Under the pieces are notes generated by a model. It was not told the DNA's origin and did not search any database. It worked only from the letters and a program-made list of their open reading frames with translations. A program made the translations under genes and the position numbers. DNA of 64,000 nt from Paraburkholderia susongensis. Lineage in GTDB: Bacteria > Pseudomonadota > Gammaproteobacteria > Burkholderiales > Burkholderiaceae. Each line of letters starts with the position of its first letter. Positions within the stretch are counted from its first letter, which is position 1. The stretch covers positions 62,001 through 126,000 of the forward strand of contig NZ_FXAT01000002.1 of assembly GCF_900177725.1 (NCBI RefSeq). The letters run 5' to 3'. Positions 15,871 to 25,028 of this stretch are shown in pieces.

Positions 15871-16995
15871 TCAGCCGGCGAGGGCGGCTTCGAACGCGGC
15901 GGCGACCGCGCAGACCTGCTCGTCGGCGCCGTGACGCCCGACGATCTGCAACCCGGCTTTCAATGGCGAGCCGTCGATCGGCAGCGGCAAGCTCAATGCC
16001 GGATGACCGCTGAGATTGAACGGGCGAATCAGCGACGACATCGCAATCACCGAGACACCGCGCCGCGCGTCGTCGAGCGTGATCGGCAAGGCGGGCAGTG
16101 TCGGCATCACGATGACATCGACGCTGTCGAGCGCGCGATCGACCGCTTCGGTAAAGCTTCGGCGCACGCGTTCCGCCGCGCTCACCTGTTCCGGCGTCGT
16201 GGCCGAAGCGGCGCGCAGGCGCGCTTCGAGATCGGCGCCGAGCTTGCCGCTATCGACGAGATGGCCGAATGCGGCCCACGTCTCCGCGTTGATGATCGAG
16301 AGTCCCGCCTGGAATGCGTCGGCGAGGCCCGCGAGGTCGATGGCTCGTGACGTGAAGCCTGCGCGTTGCGGCGCGCGCGCGACCGAGGCAAGCAGGTCCG
16401 CCTGCGCATCGACATTCGCGACGCCGACATTGCACGTGGTCACTTTTTTCAGCGCGGCGTTCCTGTCGAAGCCGGGCGCGATGGCGCCCATCGTCTCCGC
16501 GATCATGCGCATCTCGCGCGCAAACGGACCGACGCAATCGAGCGTCGATTCGGCGGGCGCGACGCCGCGCCGCGAAACACGCCCGAATGTCGGCTTGAAG
16601 CCTGTCACGCCACAACATGCGGCCGGGCCGCGAATCGAGCCGCCCGTATCGGTGCCGAGCGCGGCGTCCGCGAGCCCGAGGCCGACCGCGGAGGCCGAGC
16701 CGCTCGATGAGCCGCCCGGAATGCGCGTCGCGTCCTGCGGATTGACGGGCGTGCCCGTGTAGTCGTTGATGCCTGTCATGCCGAACGCGAGCTCGTGCAT
16801 GTTGGCCTTGCCGATGATTTTCCAGCCCGTGTCGAGCAGCAACTGCACGACTTGCGCATGCCGTTGCGCGGGCGCGGCATCGGCGAGTGCGCGGCTTGCA
16901 GCGGTCGTCGGCATGCCCGCAATGTCGATGGTGTCCTTGATGGCGATAGTGGGGCCGTCGCCGCCAAGCGAGAAAGTACTGATCAAAGCGCTCAT
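15871..16995 (-). CDS. iacH: Amidase IacH
   Basis: Amidase-signature enzyme with a Ser-cisSer-Lys triad: K20 (AIKD), the cis-serine in GGSSSGS (about S97) and the nucleophile S120 in TDTGGSIRG. Length of 374 residues is shorter than many amidases (450-500) but usual for the compact branch. In the iac cluster it is the only amide-cleaving enzyme and is thought to act on an amide-type intermediate or conjugate; the exact step is not certain. The ATG at 16995 has AACGGAAC upstream. It lies 31 bases behind iacI on the same strand. Confidence 0.83.
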   Translation of the reverse strand: MSALISTFSLGGDGPTIAIKDTIDIAGMPTTAASRALADAAPAQRHAQVVQLLLDTGWKIIGKANMHELAFGMTGINDYTGTPVNPQDATRIPGGSSSGSASAVGLGLADAALGTDTGGSIRGPAACCGVTGFKPTFGRVSRRGVAPAESTLDCVGPFAREMRMIAETMGAIAPGFDRNAALKKVTTCNVGVANVDAQADLLASVARAPQRAGFTSRAIDLAGLADAFQAGLSIINAETWAAFGHLVDSGKLGADLEARLRAASATTPEQVSAAERVRRSFTEAVDRALDSVDVIVMPTLPALPITLDDARRGVSVIAMSSLIRPFNLSGHPALSLPLPIDGSPLKAGLQIVGRHGADEQVCAVAAAFEAALAG

Positions 16996-17026
16996 CGATT
17001 CGGTTCCGTTAGGTCGGTCAATCAGG

Positions 17027-17569
17027 TTACGGAGCAGGCCGGGGCGACACGCGCCACGGTGCATCGAACAGACGCTCGGTGCGAAAGTGCGCGATCTGCC
17101 ATACAGAAGCATCGGACGCACCGGACGCATCGGACACGGGCACGAAGTCCACCTCGAGCCGCGCGCCGATCAGCTCGGCGCGTTCGTCCACATAGCCCGA
17201 AGCTTGCAGCATGATCCAGCGTCCCTTCGCGCGCGCCGGCGTCACCATGTCGATGCTCTCCGACGTCAGAAAGTGCACGTTGGTCGCGAAGTGCGGCGCA
17301 GGCGGCAGATAGCGCGCGAGCATCGCGACGATCGCCTCGCGCCCCTCGATGCGGCCGAACTTGCTCGTGTATTGCGGGCCGATGCCTTCCCACACCGCGT
17401 TGGCGGTGAAGAGACGTTCGAGCGCTTCGCCGTCGAGCGCGCCGCTCGGCACGTCGCACAGCGCCATGTAGCGCGCCATGGTCCTGCGTGCCGCAGCCGC
17501 GCCTTCGAGTGCGGCGAGGCGCGCTTCGAGCGCGGCAATCGTGCGCATTGCGTCGGTCGTCATCGCCAT
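17027..17569 (-). CDS. iacI: NTF2/SnoaL-like protein IacI
   Basis: A 180-residue protein with a SnoaL/NTF2-like cone fold (about residues 20-160), a scaffold used by small dehydratases, isomerases and the beta subunits of dioxygenases. An N-terminal helix rich in Ala, Leu and Arg precedes the fold. The start ATG at 17567-17569 lies 4 bases after the stop of iacB, consistent with translational coupling. Near the C-terminus is a small Ser-Asp-Ala repeat (VSDASGASDASV). IacI is required in some described strains but its reaction is poorly defined. Confidence 0.8.
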   Translation of the reverse strand: MAMTTDAMRTIAALEARLAALEGAAAARRTMARYMALCDVPSGALDGEALERLFTANAVWEGIGPQYTSKFGRIEGREAIVAMLARYLPPAPHFATNVHFLTSESIDMVTPARAKGRWIMLQASGYVDERAELIGARLEVDFVPVSDASGASDASVWQIAHFRTERLFDAPWRVSPRPAP

Positions 17570-17573
17570 CGCG

Positions 17574-17954
17574 TCATGCCCCCGCGGCGGGCGGCACGGC
17601 AAGCGCACGTCCCACGCGCGCCTCGATCTTGCCGTAGCGCCACAGGTTGTACTCACCCACCGGCGTCGTGCGATACAGATTGCAGACGGCCACCGTGGTG
17701 TCGAAGTCGGCGACGTCGGCCATGATGTAGAAGGTCCACGGCGAACCGGTCGCCTGGCCGACCACGAGGCGGTCGTCGTCCATGACGCCGAGCACCTTGA
17801 CGCCGTCCATCGCTTCGATGGCGGCCAGCATCTTGCCGTACGCCTGCCACACTTCGCCGATCTTTTCGCGCGGCAGGTCGAAGAAGTTTTGCGTGACGCC
17901 GCAGCAGAAGAGCACGCGCAGCGGCAGGGGACGGTTCGCGGAAGTATCCGACAT
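17574..17954 (-). CDS. iacB: IacB, small dimeric alpha/beta-barrel-like protein
   Basis: A 126-residue protein whose alternating strands and helices (LRVLFCCGVT, EAMDGVKVLGVMDD, WTFYIMADVADF) suggest a ferredoxin-like dimeric barrel, a scaffold found in cofactor-free oxygenases and isomerases. It matches IacB of indole-3-acetate clusters by size, pattern and position next to iacA and iacI. IacB is implicated in handling intermediates after the IacA step; its exact chemistry is unsettled. The ATG at 17952-17954 follows AAGGAATC. It lies 30 bases downstream of iacA. Confidence 0.8.
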   Translation of the reverse strand: MSDTSANRPLPLRVLFCCGVTQNFFDLPREKIGEVWQAYGKMLAAIEAMDGVKVLGVMDDDRLVVGQATGSPWTFYIMADVADFDTTVAVCNLYRTTPVGEYNLWRYGKIEARVGRALAVPPAAGA

Positions 17955-17984
17955 GTGATTGATTCCTTGAAAGAGGGGATATGG

Positions 17985-19181
17985 TTACAGGTAGCCCGGA
18001 ATCGGCGGCACGCCGACGAACACGGCACCGGCTCCGTCGAAATTGCCTTCGCCGAGGAACGCGTGCTGCGTGACCACCATCGAGTCGCGCAGCAGACGCT
18101 GCAGCGGATGCGTGCGATAGATCGCCATCGTGCCGCCGAGCCGATACGCGCGATTCACGACGTCGGCGCCTTCGCGCGCGATGTGGGTCGCGCACAGACG
18201 CAGCATACTGACCTGCTCGGGCGTCACCGGATTGCCGGCGAGGATCGATTGCCAGACGCTGTCGGTCGATTCGTAGAAGAACGCGCGCGCCGAGCGCAAC
18301 TGCGCCTCGGCCTTCGCCAGCTCGATGCGATAGTACGCGCGGTCCGCGAGTTGCGGTGCGCCGGTCGTCGTGCGGCGGCCGCCCGACATGTGGTTCGCGA
18401 CGTCGAGCGCGGCACGCGCAAGGCCGAGGTTCACGACCGCGAGCACCTGGGCCGCGTAGGCGACGGTCGGGTAGCGATAGAGCGGTTCGTCGACACAAGG
18501 CGTGCCGCCACGCACGAAGGTCCAGTCGTCGCTGACGATCTGCTCGGTCACGCGCAGATCGTGACTGCCCGTGCCCTGCATGCCGACTACGTCCCAGTTC
18601 TCGACGATCTCCACCTGTTCAGGGCGGAACACGGCCGTGCGCGGCTTGTTCGGGCCGCTGCCCGCGGCGTCGCCGGTGCTGATGCCGACGCCGAGCCAGT
18701 CGGCGCCCTTGCAGCCGCTGGCGAACTTCCACGTGCCGTTCACGCGCCAGCCGCCCTCGACGGCTTGCGCGGACTGCACCGGGAAAAGGCCGCCCGCGAA
18801 TGCCTGGTCCGGGCCGCTCGCATAGATCCGCGCCTGTGTTTCGAGCGGCAGCGCGGCGAGGTAGACGTTGGCCGAACCGAAGCTCGCGACCCACGCGGCG
18901 GAGCCGTCGGCGACGGCAATGCGCTCGATCATCTCGAGAAACTCGCCGGGCGCGCGCGCATCGCCGCCGAATCGCTTCGGTGTCGCGGCACGGTAGATGC
19001 CCGCGCGCTTGAAAAGATCGATGACGTCGCGCGGCACGTGCGAAAGCCGGTCGAATTCGTCGCGGCGCGCAGCCACCACGTCGATGACTTCGTCGAGCGA
19101 GAGTCTGCCGCCCGGCTGCGCGGCGCTCGCTTCTGCGTGCGGGTCGCTGTGGGATGCGACGGCGGTCGCAACTGATTGCAT
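17985..19181 (-). CDS. iacA: Indole-3-acetate oxygenase IacA (acyl-CoA-dehydrogenase-like flavin monooxygenase)
   Basis: First enzyme of the pathway: a flavin-dependent monooxygenase with the acyl-CoA dehydrogenase fold that hydroxylates the indole ring of IAA using reduced flavin from IacG. The 398 residues include the hallmarks of the HsaC-type/hydroxylase branch: ATPKRFGGDARAPGEF, WVASFGSANVYLA, the FASGCKGADWLGVG substrate/flavin loop and QHAFLGEGNFDG near the end. The start ATG at 19181 has AGGAGA 7 bases upstream; longer frames lack one. It is first in the operon iacA-B-I-H-E, divergent from the sensor kinase. A paralogue lies at 28756-29973. Confidence 0.87.
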   Translation of the reverse strand: MQSVATAVASHSDPHAEASAAQPGGRLSLDEVIDVVAARRDEFDRLSHVPRDVIDLFKRAGIYRAATPKRFGGDARAPGEFLEMIERIAVADGSAAWVASFGSANVYLAALPLETQARIYASGPDQAFAGGLFPVQSAQAVEGGWRVNGTWKFASGCKGADWLGVGISTGDAAGSGPNKPRTAVFRPEQVEIVENWDVVGMQGTGSHDLRVTEQIVSDDWTFVRGGTPCVDEPLYRYPTVAYAAQVLAVVNLGLARAALDVANHMSGGRRTTTGAPQLADRAYYRIELAKAEAQLRSARAFFYESTDSVWQSILAGNPVTPEQVSMLRLCATHIAREGADVVNRAYRLGGTMAIYRTHPLQRLLRDSMVVTQHAFLGEGNFDGAGAVFVGVPPIPGYL

Positions 19182-19343
19182 GGTGTATCTCCTGAGTTCC
19201 TGAGCCGCAAGGTTGATGGCGTTGGATCGCGTTGGACGCCGCGTTCGCTCGCGGCCGTCCAGTCTGGAACCCAGTCTAGAAAGGCAAAAAGAGGCCATCA
19301 ATTGGGACGCCGCACGCATTTTTAAGTAGCGCTCCCCGCGCGT

Positions 19344-19363
19344 CTAAAGAAATCTTCAGATTC
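19344..19363 (+). promoter_or_regulatory. Candidate response-regulator box and dyad in the iacA/sensor-kinase intergenic region
   Basis: The 194-base divergent region holds TCTAAAGA-AA-TCTTCAGA (about 19343-19360), an inverted repeat with 7 of 8 matching pairs, flanked on both sides by the direct repeat CCCCGCGCG. Its left part, CTAAAG followed by TC and CAG at the same spacing, resembles the stronger boxes at 14138 and 33191. This is a likely binding site for the FixJ-like regulator, inferred from position and similarity only. Confidence 0.45.
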
Positions 19364-19375
19364 CCCGCGCGGTGC

Positions 19376-20893
19376 ATGGATGCTATCGTTCGTGGACTCC
19401 GGTTTTGTTCGCATTGGACCATGACGTACCCCACCGAAGACGATTTTCACCGCCTGCTCGACGCATTGACGATGTGCGTGCTGCTGCACGATGCCGACAC
19501 GAAGGCGATCGTCTGGGCCAATCGCGCCGCGTGCATCGCGCTCGGCTTCTCGGTCGAGGAACTGCTGCCGCTGAAGGCTCGCGACATGACGCGCCCTGAG
19601 CCGAAATATCGGCGCGAAATCGCCGTGGCGGCGATGGATCGCTCGATCACGGAAGGGCCGCAGGGCTACGAATGGTGTTATCGCTCGCGCACGGGACAGG
19701 ACATGCTGTCGGAGGCGATTGCGACCTATGTGCCGCTCAGGGAGCACGCTGTCGTGATGGTGCAGTTTCGCGACATCAGCGCGGAGGAAGCGGTGCGCCA
19801 GGAACTGCGGCGCTACGAAACGCGGCTGCGCGAGTTCATGCAGGATCTGAGCGAGGGCGTTGCGGTGCTCACGCACGACGGCGCGATTCAGTTCATCAGC
19901 GATTCGGGGCGCCGCCTGCTCGGTCTCGCCGCTGGCGACGCGCCGGGTTCGGTGTTCGACTACTGCGGCGCGCGCAGTCGCGAGAGCCTTGCCGGACAGC
20001 TCGACGATGCGCCGTTGCAGCGCCCGTCCTCGCCGCAACGCTATCGCATGATCCGGCGCGACGGCAGCGCGTGCTGGCTGCGCATCACGTGCCGGCGGCT
20101 CGTGATCGAAGACGACATTGACGGCCTGCTGATCCACTTTCGCGACATCTCCGACGAAGTCGGCATCGAGGAAGCGCGCCGCACCGAGGCGCGCATACTC
20201 GAATACGCGGGGCGTTACAACGCGATGGGAGAAATGGCCACGGCCATCGCGCATGAGTTGAGCCAGCCGCTCGCGGCCGTGCGCAATTTCATCGAGGGAT
20301 CGATCCGGCGCCTCGAGTACGCGGGGCCCGTCGAGGATGCGATCTGGGGACTGCGCAGCGCCGACCGCCAGGCGGAGCACGCCGCGCTCATCATCAAGAG
20401 CGTGCGCGAATACATCGTGAAACGCGAGCCGACCGAAACGCGCATGGACCTGCGCGATATTCTCGCCGACGTCGCTTACTTCATCGAGCTGCGCGCGCGC
20501 GATGCGGGTGTGCGGGTTCATATCATGCAACCCAGGGCCGCGTTGCCCGTGCTGTGCGAGCGCGTGTTGATCGGGCAGGTAATGCTGAATCTCGCGTTCA
20601 ACGCGATCGACGCGCTGGCCGACGTCGCGGCGGACCGGCGCGATCTGACGCTCGCGTGCGAGGAAGAGGAGGGCAAGGCGCTCGTGCGCGTGATCGACAA
20701 CGGCCCGGGCGTGCCCGCCGATGCGCATGGGCGGCTCTTCGACGGCTTTTCGTCGTCGAAGGCGGCCGGCAACGGCATCGGCCTGTCGCTGTGCAAGAAC
20801 ATCGTGACACGGCACGGCGGAACGATCTGGGCGCTGCCGGCGGCGGACGGCGGCCTCGAATGCTGCTTCGCGCTGCCGCTCAGGCTCGAATAG
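19376..20893 (+). CDS. Soluble PAS-PAS sensor histidine kinase of the iac cluster
   Basis: A 505-residue kinase with two PAS domains (about 25-135 and 150-260) and no membrane segment, so it senses a cytoplasmic signal. The phospho-acceptor H293 lies in AIAHELSQPLAA, the FixL-like subgroup; the ATPase domain shows NAIDAL (N box), DNGPGVP (G1) and GNGIGLSLCKNI (G2). It should phosphorylate the response regulator encoded at 14337-14972. In the described Paraburkholderia system the two-component pair responds to IAA. The ATG at 19376 is used; an ATG at 19421 is an alternative. It is divergent from iacA. Confidence 0.85.
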   Translation: MDAIVRGLRFCSHWTMTYPTEDDFHRLLDALTMCVLLHDADTKAIVWANRAACIALGFSVEELLPLKARDMTRPEPKYRREIAVAAMDRSITEGPQGYEWCYRSRTGQDMLSEAIATYVPLREHAVVMVQFRDISAEEAVRQELRRYETRLREFMQDLSEGVAVLTHDGAIQFISDSGRRLLGLAAGDAPGSVFDYCGARSRESLAGQLDDAPLQRPSSPQRYRMIRRDGSACWLRITCRRLVIEDDIDGLLIHFRDISDEVGIEEARRTEARILEYAGRYNAMGEMATAIAHELSQPLAAVRNFIEGSIRRLEYAGPVEDAIWGLRSADRQAEHAALIIKSVREYIVKREPTETRMDLRDILADVAYFIELRARDAGVRVHIMQPRAALPVLCERVLIGQVMLNLAFNAIDALADVAADRRDLTLACEEEEGKALVRVIDNGPGVPADAHGRLFDGFSSSKAAGNGIGLSLCKNIVTRHGGTIWALPAADGGLECCFALPLRLE

Positions 20894-20958
20894 CGTGGCG
20901 ACGAGTGTCGGCATGTGAATGGAAGCAGGGCGCGCGCCGATGACGCGCGCCCCTGTTC

Positions 20959-21456
20959 TTAGAGCAGGAAACCGATGGCGCTCAGCGCTTCGGTCGAATC
21001 GATCAGGCGGATCACTTTCTGCTGCAGCTTCGGCTCGCCGCCCGCGAAACTGATGCGATGCGTGAGGTCCGCCGCGAAGATCGTGTTCGTGCCGCGCTTG
21101 TACGCGACGATGATCTGCGCCGACTTCACTTCGACGGTATCGGCCGCGTCGCTCGACAGCGTGAAGCGCGACACCGTGCGTACCGTGCGCGCCGCGTCGG
21201 AGGCCGACGCCGAATAGCCCGACGTCATGCGCTGCACGCGCATCTCGCGCATGTGCTGATCGTCATACGCGTAGTTCAGCGTGGCGGCGAAGTCAGTCGT
21301 GTTCGGATCGATCGGCACGACGTAGTGGCCTTGCGGATCCCACAGGTCGAGCCATGCGCGGTATTCGCGCCGGTCCAGCATTTCGGCTTCGCGCCAGATG
21401 AATTGCACGGCGCGTGCAAAGGTCTCGTGCGAGTTGAGTACGTTTCGGTCGTCCAT
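20959..21456 (-). CDS. iacD: Aromatic-ring-hydroxylating dioxygenase beta subunit IacD
   Basis: Small structural subunit of the Rieske oxygenase formed with IacC; 165 residues with the NTF2-like fold (AEMLDRREYRAWLDLW, then the AATLNYAYDD and RTVSRFT segments). Beta subunits carry no metal. The start overlaps the stop of iacC (ATGATG run at 21454-21459); I chose the second ATG, 4 bases from GGAGG, but the first is equally possible. Tight overlap guarantees balanced synthesis with IacC. Together with reductase IacF the complex acts downstream of dioxindole-3-acetate toward catechol. Confidence 0.85.
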   Translation of the reverse strand: MDDRNVLNSHETFARAVQFIWREAEMLDRREYRAWLDLWDPQGHYVVPIDPNTTDFAATLNYAYDDQHMREMRVQRMTSGYSASASDAARTVRTVSRFTLSSDAADTVEVKSAQIIVAYKRGTNTIFAADLTHRISFAGGEPKLQQKVIRLIDSTEALSAIGFLL

Positions 21457-22733
21457 CATGCCTCCATCATCGCGCGCCATTGTGCATACGCTTCGCGCAT
21501 GCCGGTTTCGTCGGTGGCGTGCGCGGTCTTTTCTCCGTTCGGTGCGGTCGTTTCGCGATTCAGGCCGCGATTCACGAGGATCGGAATATCGGGCCCGGCA
21601 TGCGCGCCGCGTTGCACGCGCTCCCATGCTTCGGCGTCGTCGGGGCTGCCGAATCCGAACGGGCCCTGGAAGTGTTCGTGAATGCGCAGGCGCACGCGGT
21701 TGGCTTCCTCCGGGCCGCCGTCCATTCCGAGCGCGACGTGGCGGATTTCGGTTTCCTCGGCGGAAATCGGGCGCAGCACGCGGAAAAACGCCATCGACAA
21801 CGCGAGATTCGGAAACAGATTCAGGTTGAAGCCGACGCCCATCAGCGAGCGCACGATGCGCCGCACTTCCTCGGCCGTATGGCGCTCGGCGAGCTGTGCG
21901 GCCAACTCCTGGAAGCGCTCGGGCAGCGGCGCGCCGTCGTCCTCGTCGAGATCGACGAGTTCGGGCATGAGCACGGCGAGGCTGTGGCCGTTGCCGAGCG
22001 AACGGCAGAAGGCTTTGTCGCTCGTCATGAAGCTCGTGATCGCCGCGGCGGTTTCGTCGTCGATCGACTTCATCCACGATTTGTGCACGACCGGGAAGTG
22101 ATACAGGTCCGTCGTGTTCTCGAGCTGGATCTTCCAGTTGCCCTTGAACTTGAACTTGTGCTCGCCGTTGGCTTTCACCGGATAGCCCGCGCCCTGTTTC
22201 ATGAACAGGTCGATCCACGGCTTGGCACCGCCGAGGAAGTCTTCGAGCGGCTCGATATCCTGGTTGAAGCTCGCGAAAATGAGCCCCTGGTAAATGCCGA
22301 CGCGCAGCTTTTCGAGCGGGAGATCACCCTTTTCGCACACACCTTCGTAGCCATCGCCGTAGGGCAGCGCGCGCAGCGTGCCGTCGAGCGCATAGGACCA
22401 GCTATGGTACGGACACGTGAAGCCCTTCGCGTTGCCCTTGTGCTCTTCGCACACGGTCGCGCCGCGATGGCGGCAGCGGTTTTGCAGCACGTTGACGGCG
22501 CCGGTCTTGTCGCGCACGACGATCACCGGCTGGCGGCCGATCGTCGTGGTGCGGAAGTCGCCCGGATTGGGCAGTTCGCTTTCGTGCGCAACCCAGATCC
22601 ACGTCTTGTAGAAAATGCGTTCGAGTTCCGCTTCGAACAGCGCCGGATCGTAGTACAGCGAAGGCGCGATGCGGTCGGCCTGTACGCGGCCGCGCAGCGT
22701 GCTCGTGTCGATGGTCTGCCAGGTATCGCTCAT
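21456..22733 (-). CDS. iacC: Aromatic-ring-hydroxylating dioxygenase alpha subunit IacC
   Basis: Catalytic Rieske oxygenase subunit, 425 residues. The Rieske 2Fe-2S site is C87-x-H89 and C107-x2-H110 (CRHRG ... CPYHSW); the mononuclear iron site is signalled by D209, H212 and H217 in NTTDLYHFPVVHKSW. It needs electrons from IacF. In the IAA pathway the IacCD oxygenase is required to carry dioxindole-3-acetate on to catechol. The ATG at 22733 begins MSDTWQ; a few in-frame residues upstream lack a binding site. It is divergent from the LysR gene at 22886, which probably regulates it. Confidence 0.87.
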   Translation of the reverse strand: MSDTWQTIDTSTLRGRVQADRIAPSLYYDPALFEAELERIFYKTWIWVAHESELPNPGDFRTTTIGRQPVIVVRDKTGAVNVLQNRCRHRGATVCEEHKGNAKGFTCPYHSWSYALDGTLRALPYGDGYEGVCEKGDLPLEKLRVGIYQGLIFASFNQDIEPLEDFLGGAKPWIDLFMKQGAGYPVKANGEHKFKFKGNWKIQLENTTDLYHFPVVHKSWMKSIDDETAAAITSFMTSDKAFCRSLGNGHSLAVLMPELVDLDEDDGAPLPERFQELAAQLAERHTAEEVRRIVRSLMGVGFNLNLFPNLALSMAFFRVLRPISAEETEIRHVALGMDGGPEEANRVRLRIHEHFQGPFGFGSPDDAEAWERVQRGAHAGPDIPILVNRGLNRETTAPNGEKTAHATDETGMREAYAQWRAMMEA

Positions 22734-22885
22734 GATGTCGAGTATCGGGGTGATCGCGATGTCTCGCGAGGTGGTTATTGCACAGCGCGTTGACCGCCGC
22801 TGCGTTGATTGCAGTCTCGTCTGTGGCACACCATACGTCAAATCGATCTAAAATTAAGTCTCACATAAATGCCGCTGATAAAACG
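22734..22885. promoter_or_regulatory. Divergent LysR/iacC control region
   Basis: A 152-base divergent region, the usual site for LysR-type control of both its own gene and the target operon iacCD. It becomes AT-rich toward the LysR gene (around 22840-22885). A direct repeat GTTGA (about 22789 and 22804) was noticed, but no clean T-N11-A palindrome was found by eye, so the exact operator is left open. Confidence 0.4.
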
Positions 22886-23812
22886 ATGCCTACTCTCGAT
22901 CACGTCGATCTCAATCTGTTGCGGGTTTTTGAGGCCATCGTCGAGGAACGCAGCCTGACGAAGGCGGGCGAGCGCCTTGCGCTCTCGCAGCCCGCCATCA
23001 GCTATTCGCTGTCGCGCCTGCGCTCGCTGTTCGACGATCCGCTCTTCATTCGCACGCGCGCGGGCATGCAGCCCACGCCGATCGCGCTGGAGCTCGCTTC
23101 GATCGTCGGCCACGCGCTCGACACCGTGCGCGCGGCGCTGCGCTACGCGGAGCGCTTCGATCCGGTGGTGAGCACGCGAACGTTCAGGCTGTCGTTGTCG
23201 GATGCGGGGGAAATGGCGTACTTGCCGCCGATCTGCGAGGCGCTGCATCGCGAGGCGCCGCACATCAAGGTATGCGTCGAGCCGCTGCCCGTGCAGGAGA
23301 TCGAGGACGCGCTGCGTGCGAGCCGGCTCGACTTCGCGATCGGCAACCTGCCCGAGCTGACGTCGCGCACGCGCCACCAGTTGCTATTCGAGGAGACCTA
23401 TGTGTGCATGACGCGGCGGCGGCGCGGTTTGCCGCGCGGCGACACGCTGAGCCTCGCGCAGTTCGTCGGCGCGTCGCATGTGCAGGTGAGGTCGGTCGAG
23501 CATAGCCATCATGCGCTCGACGACGCGCTGCGCTCGCAGAGTGTGGGGCGCAACATCGCGCTCGAATTGCCGCACTTCGTCGCGCTGCCGAACGTGCTGG
23601 CCGTGACGGATCTGTACGCGACACTGCCGCGCCGTCTTGCGCACCTGTTCAATCGGGATGGGCGTTTCCAGATCTATGCATTGCCTGTGACGCTGCCCGT
23701 CGCGGCCGTGACGATGCACTGGCACGATCACTTCCACGAGGACGAAGGTATCGCGTGGATGCGCGAGCTCATTCAGGGCATCATGCAGCGCTTCGACGAG
23801 GCGACGCACTGA
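22886..23812 (+). CDS. LysR family regulator of the iac cluster
   Basis: A 308-residue LysR-type regulator. The N-terminal helix-turn-helix reads HVDLNLLRVFEAIVEERSLT ... LSQPAISYSLSRLRSLF, the NodD/NahR-like subgroup, followed by a periplasmic-binding-protein-fold effector domain. It is divergent from iacC, so iacCD is the likely target. In P. phytofirmans a LysR regulator (IacR2, from memory) responds to dioxindole-3-acetate; this gene is the natural counterpart, though two further LysR genes of the same subgroup lie at 26489 and 34554. The ATG at 22886 opens the conserved region; a longer frame exists upstream without a binding site. Confidence 0.84.
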   Translation: MPTLDHVDLNLLRVFEAIVEERSLTKAGERLALSQPAISYSLSRLRSLFDDPLFIRTRAGMQPTPIALELASIVGHALDTVRAALRYAERFDPVVSTRTFRLSLSDAGEMAYLPPICEALHREAPHIKVCVEPLPVQEIEDALRASRLDFAIGNLPELTSRTRHQLLFEETYVCMTRRRRGLPRGDTLSLAQFVGASHVQVRSVEHSHHALDDALRSQSVGRNIALELPHFVALPNVLAVTDLYATLPRRLAHLFNRDGRFQIYALPVTLPVAAVTMHWHDHFHEDEGIAWMRELIQGIMQRFDEATH

Positions 23813-23848
23813 ATGAAGCGGCAAATGTAGCGGCGTTTGCGCTGCCGT

Positions 23849-24820
23849 TCAGAGATCGAGCACGAGAACCGGTGAGCGCGAACGCGAAATGCAGCAGCAG
23901 ATGACCTTGTTGCTCGCGCGCTCAGCCTTGCTCAGGCAGTGGTCGCGATGTTCGGGCTCGCCCGTCACGACGTCGACCATGCAGGTGCCGCACACGCCTT
24001 CGCCGCATGACGTATCGACCTCGATGCCGATCGCCGCGAGCGCGTCGACGATCGATGTGTTCTTCTCTACACGCACGGTCTGGCCCGTGCTGGCCACCTG
24101 CACATCGAACGCGTCGAGCGCCGTGCCGCTTTCGGGTGCGGTTGGCTCCGCGGCGAAGCGCTCGAGATGGATCGCGTCTTCGGGCAGGCGCTTTTCGGCC
24201 GTCGCGACCACGCGTTCCATGAAGGCGGAGGGTCCGCACGTGTAGACGTGCGTTCCTGTGGCGACATCGGCGAGACACGAGGCGAGCGCGCCGTCGAGCG
24301 CATCGGGCTCCACGCCGAAATGCAGTTTCACGTAAGCCGCGAACGGCGCACGCGCGAGCAGCGGCAGAAACGCCGCGTGTTCCTCGCTGCGCGCGAAATA
24401 ATGCAGTTCGAACGGCGCGCTCTGCCTGATGAGGCGATAAGCCATCGATAGAAGCGGCGTAATGCCGATGCCCGCGCCGACGAGCACATGGCGCCGCGCC
24501 TCGGGCGCGAGCTGGAAAAGGTTGCGCGGCGCGCCGACCGAGAGTTCGGTGCCAACCGTCACGTCGTCATGCAGCGAACTCGAACCGCCGCGCGATGTGC
24601 TCTCGCGCTTGACGGCGAAGAGTTGCGCGTCGCGCTGGTCGGGGTCGCCGCACAGCGAGTACTGGCGCGTGACGCCGGACGGCGTCGTGACGTCGATATG
24701 CGCGCCCGGCTCGTAGGCATCGAACGGCTTGCCGTCGAGCCGGGAAATGCTGAACGAACGAATGCCGTGTGCTTCGTCGCGCAAGGCGTCGACGCGAACC
24801 TTGAATGTATTGGCTTGCAT
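23849..24820 (-). CDS. iacF: Ferredoxin-NAD(P) reductase component IacF (VanB/phthalate-dioxygenase-reductase type)
   Basis: Electron-transfer partner of IacCD. In order: a flavin domain with RQYSLCG (52-58), an NAD domain with GAGIGITPLLSM (115-126) and TCGPSAFM (194-201), and a C-terminal plant-type 2Fe-2S ferredoxin with C272, C277, C280 and C295. This FMN-NAD-ferredoxin order defines the VanB/PDR class; 323 residues is normal. The ATG at 24820 starts the conserved segment; the open frame beyond it has no binding site. The stop lies 36 bases from the convergent LysR stop. Confidence 0.87.
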   Translation of the reverse strand: MQANTFKVRVDALRDEAHGIRSFSISRLDGKPFDAYEPGAHIDVTTPSGVTRQYSLCGDPDQRDAQLFAVKRESTSRGGSSSLHDDVTVGTELSVGAPRNLFQLAPEARRHVLVGAGIGITPLLSMAYRLIRQSAPFELHYFARSEEHAAFLPLLARAPFAAYVKLHFGVEPDALDGALASCLADVATGTHVYTCGPSAFMERVVATAEKRLPEDAIHLERFAAEPTAPESGTALDAFDVQVASTGQTVRVEKNTSIVDALAAIGIEVDTSCGEGVCGTCMVDVVTGEPEHRDHCLSKAERASNKVICCCISRSRSPVLVLDL

Positions 24821-25028
24821 GGTGAGACCCGATCGCTGAAATGGCTGAGTGCTGGACTGCTGGGGACGTTCGCGCGCGTGGCGCGAGCGTTGAAACCGAG
24901 CATACGGCGGCCCTGCCAATCAGGCAAATCGATAAAAAATGGCTGAATAGATAAATGCCGTTGATAATGCGGAGCCGGCAGCGGCCGGCCCGGCAAGCCG
25001 GTCGCGATCCGCCTCGCCACCTGCCGAG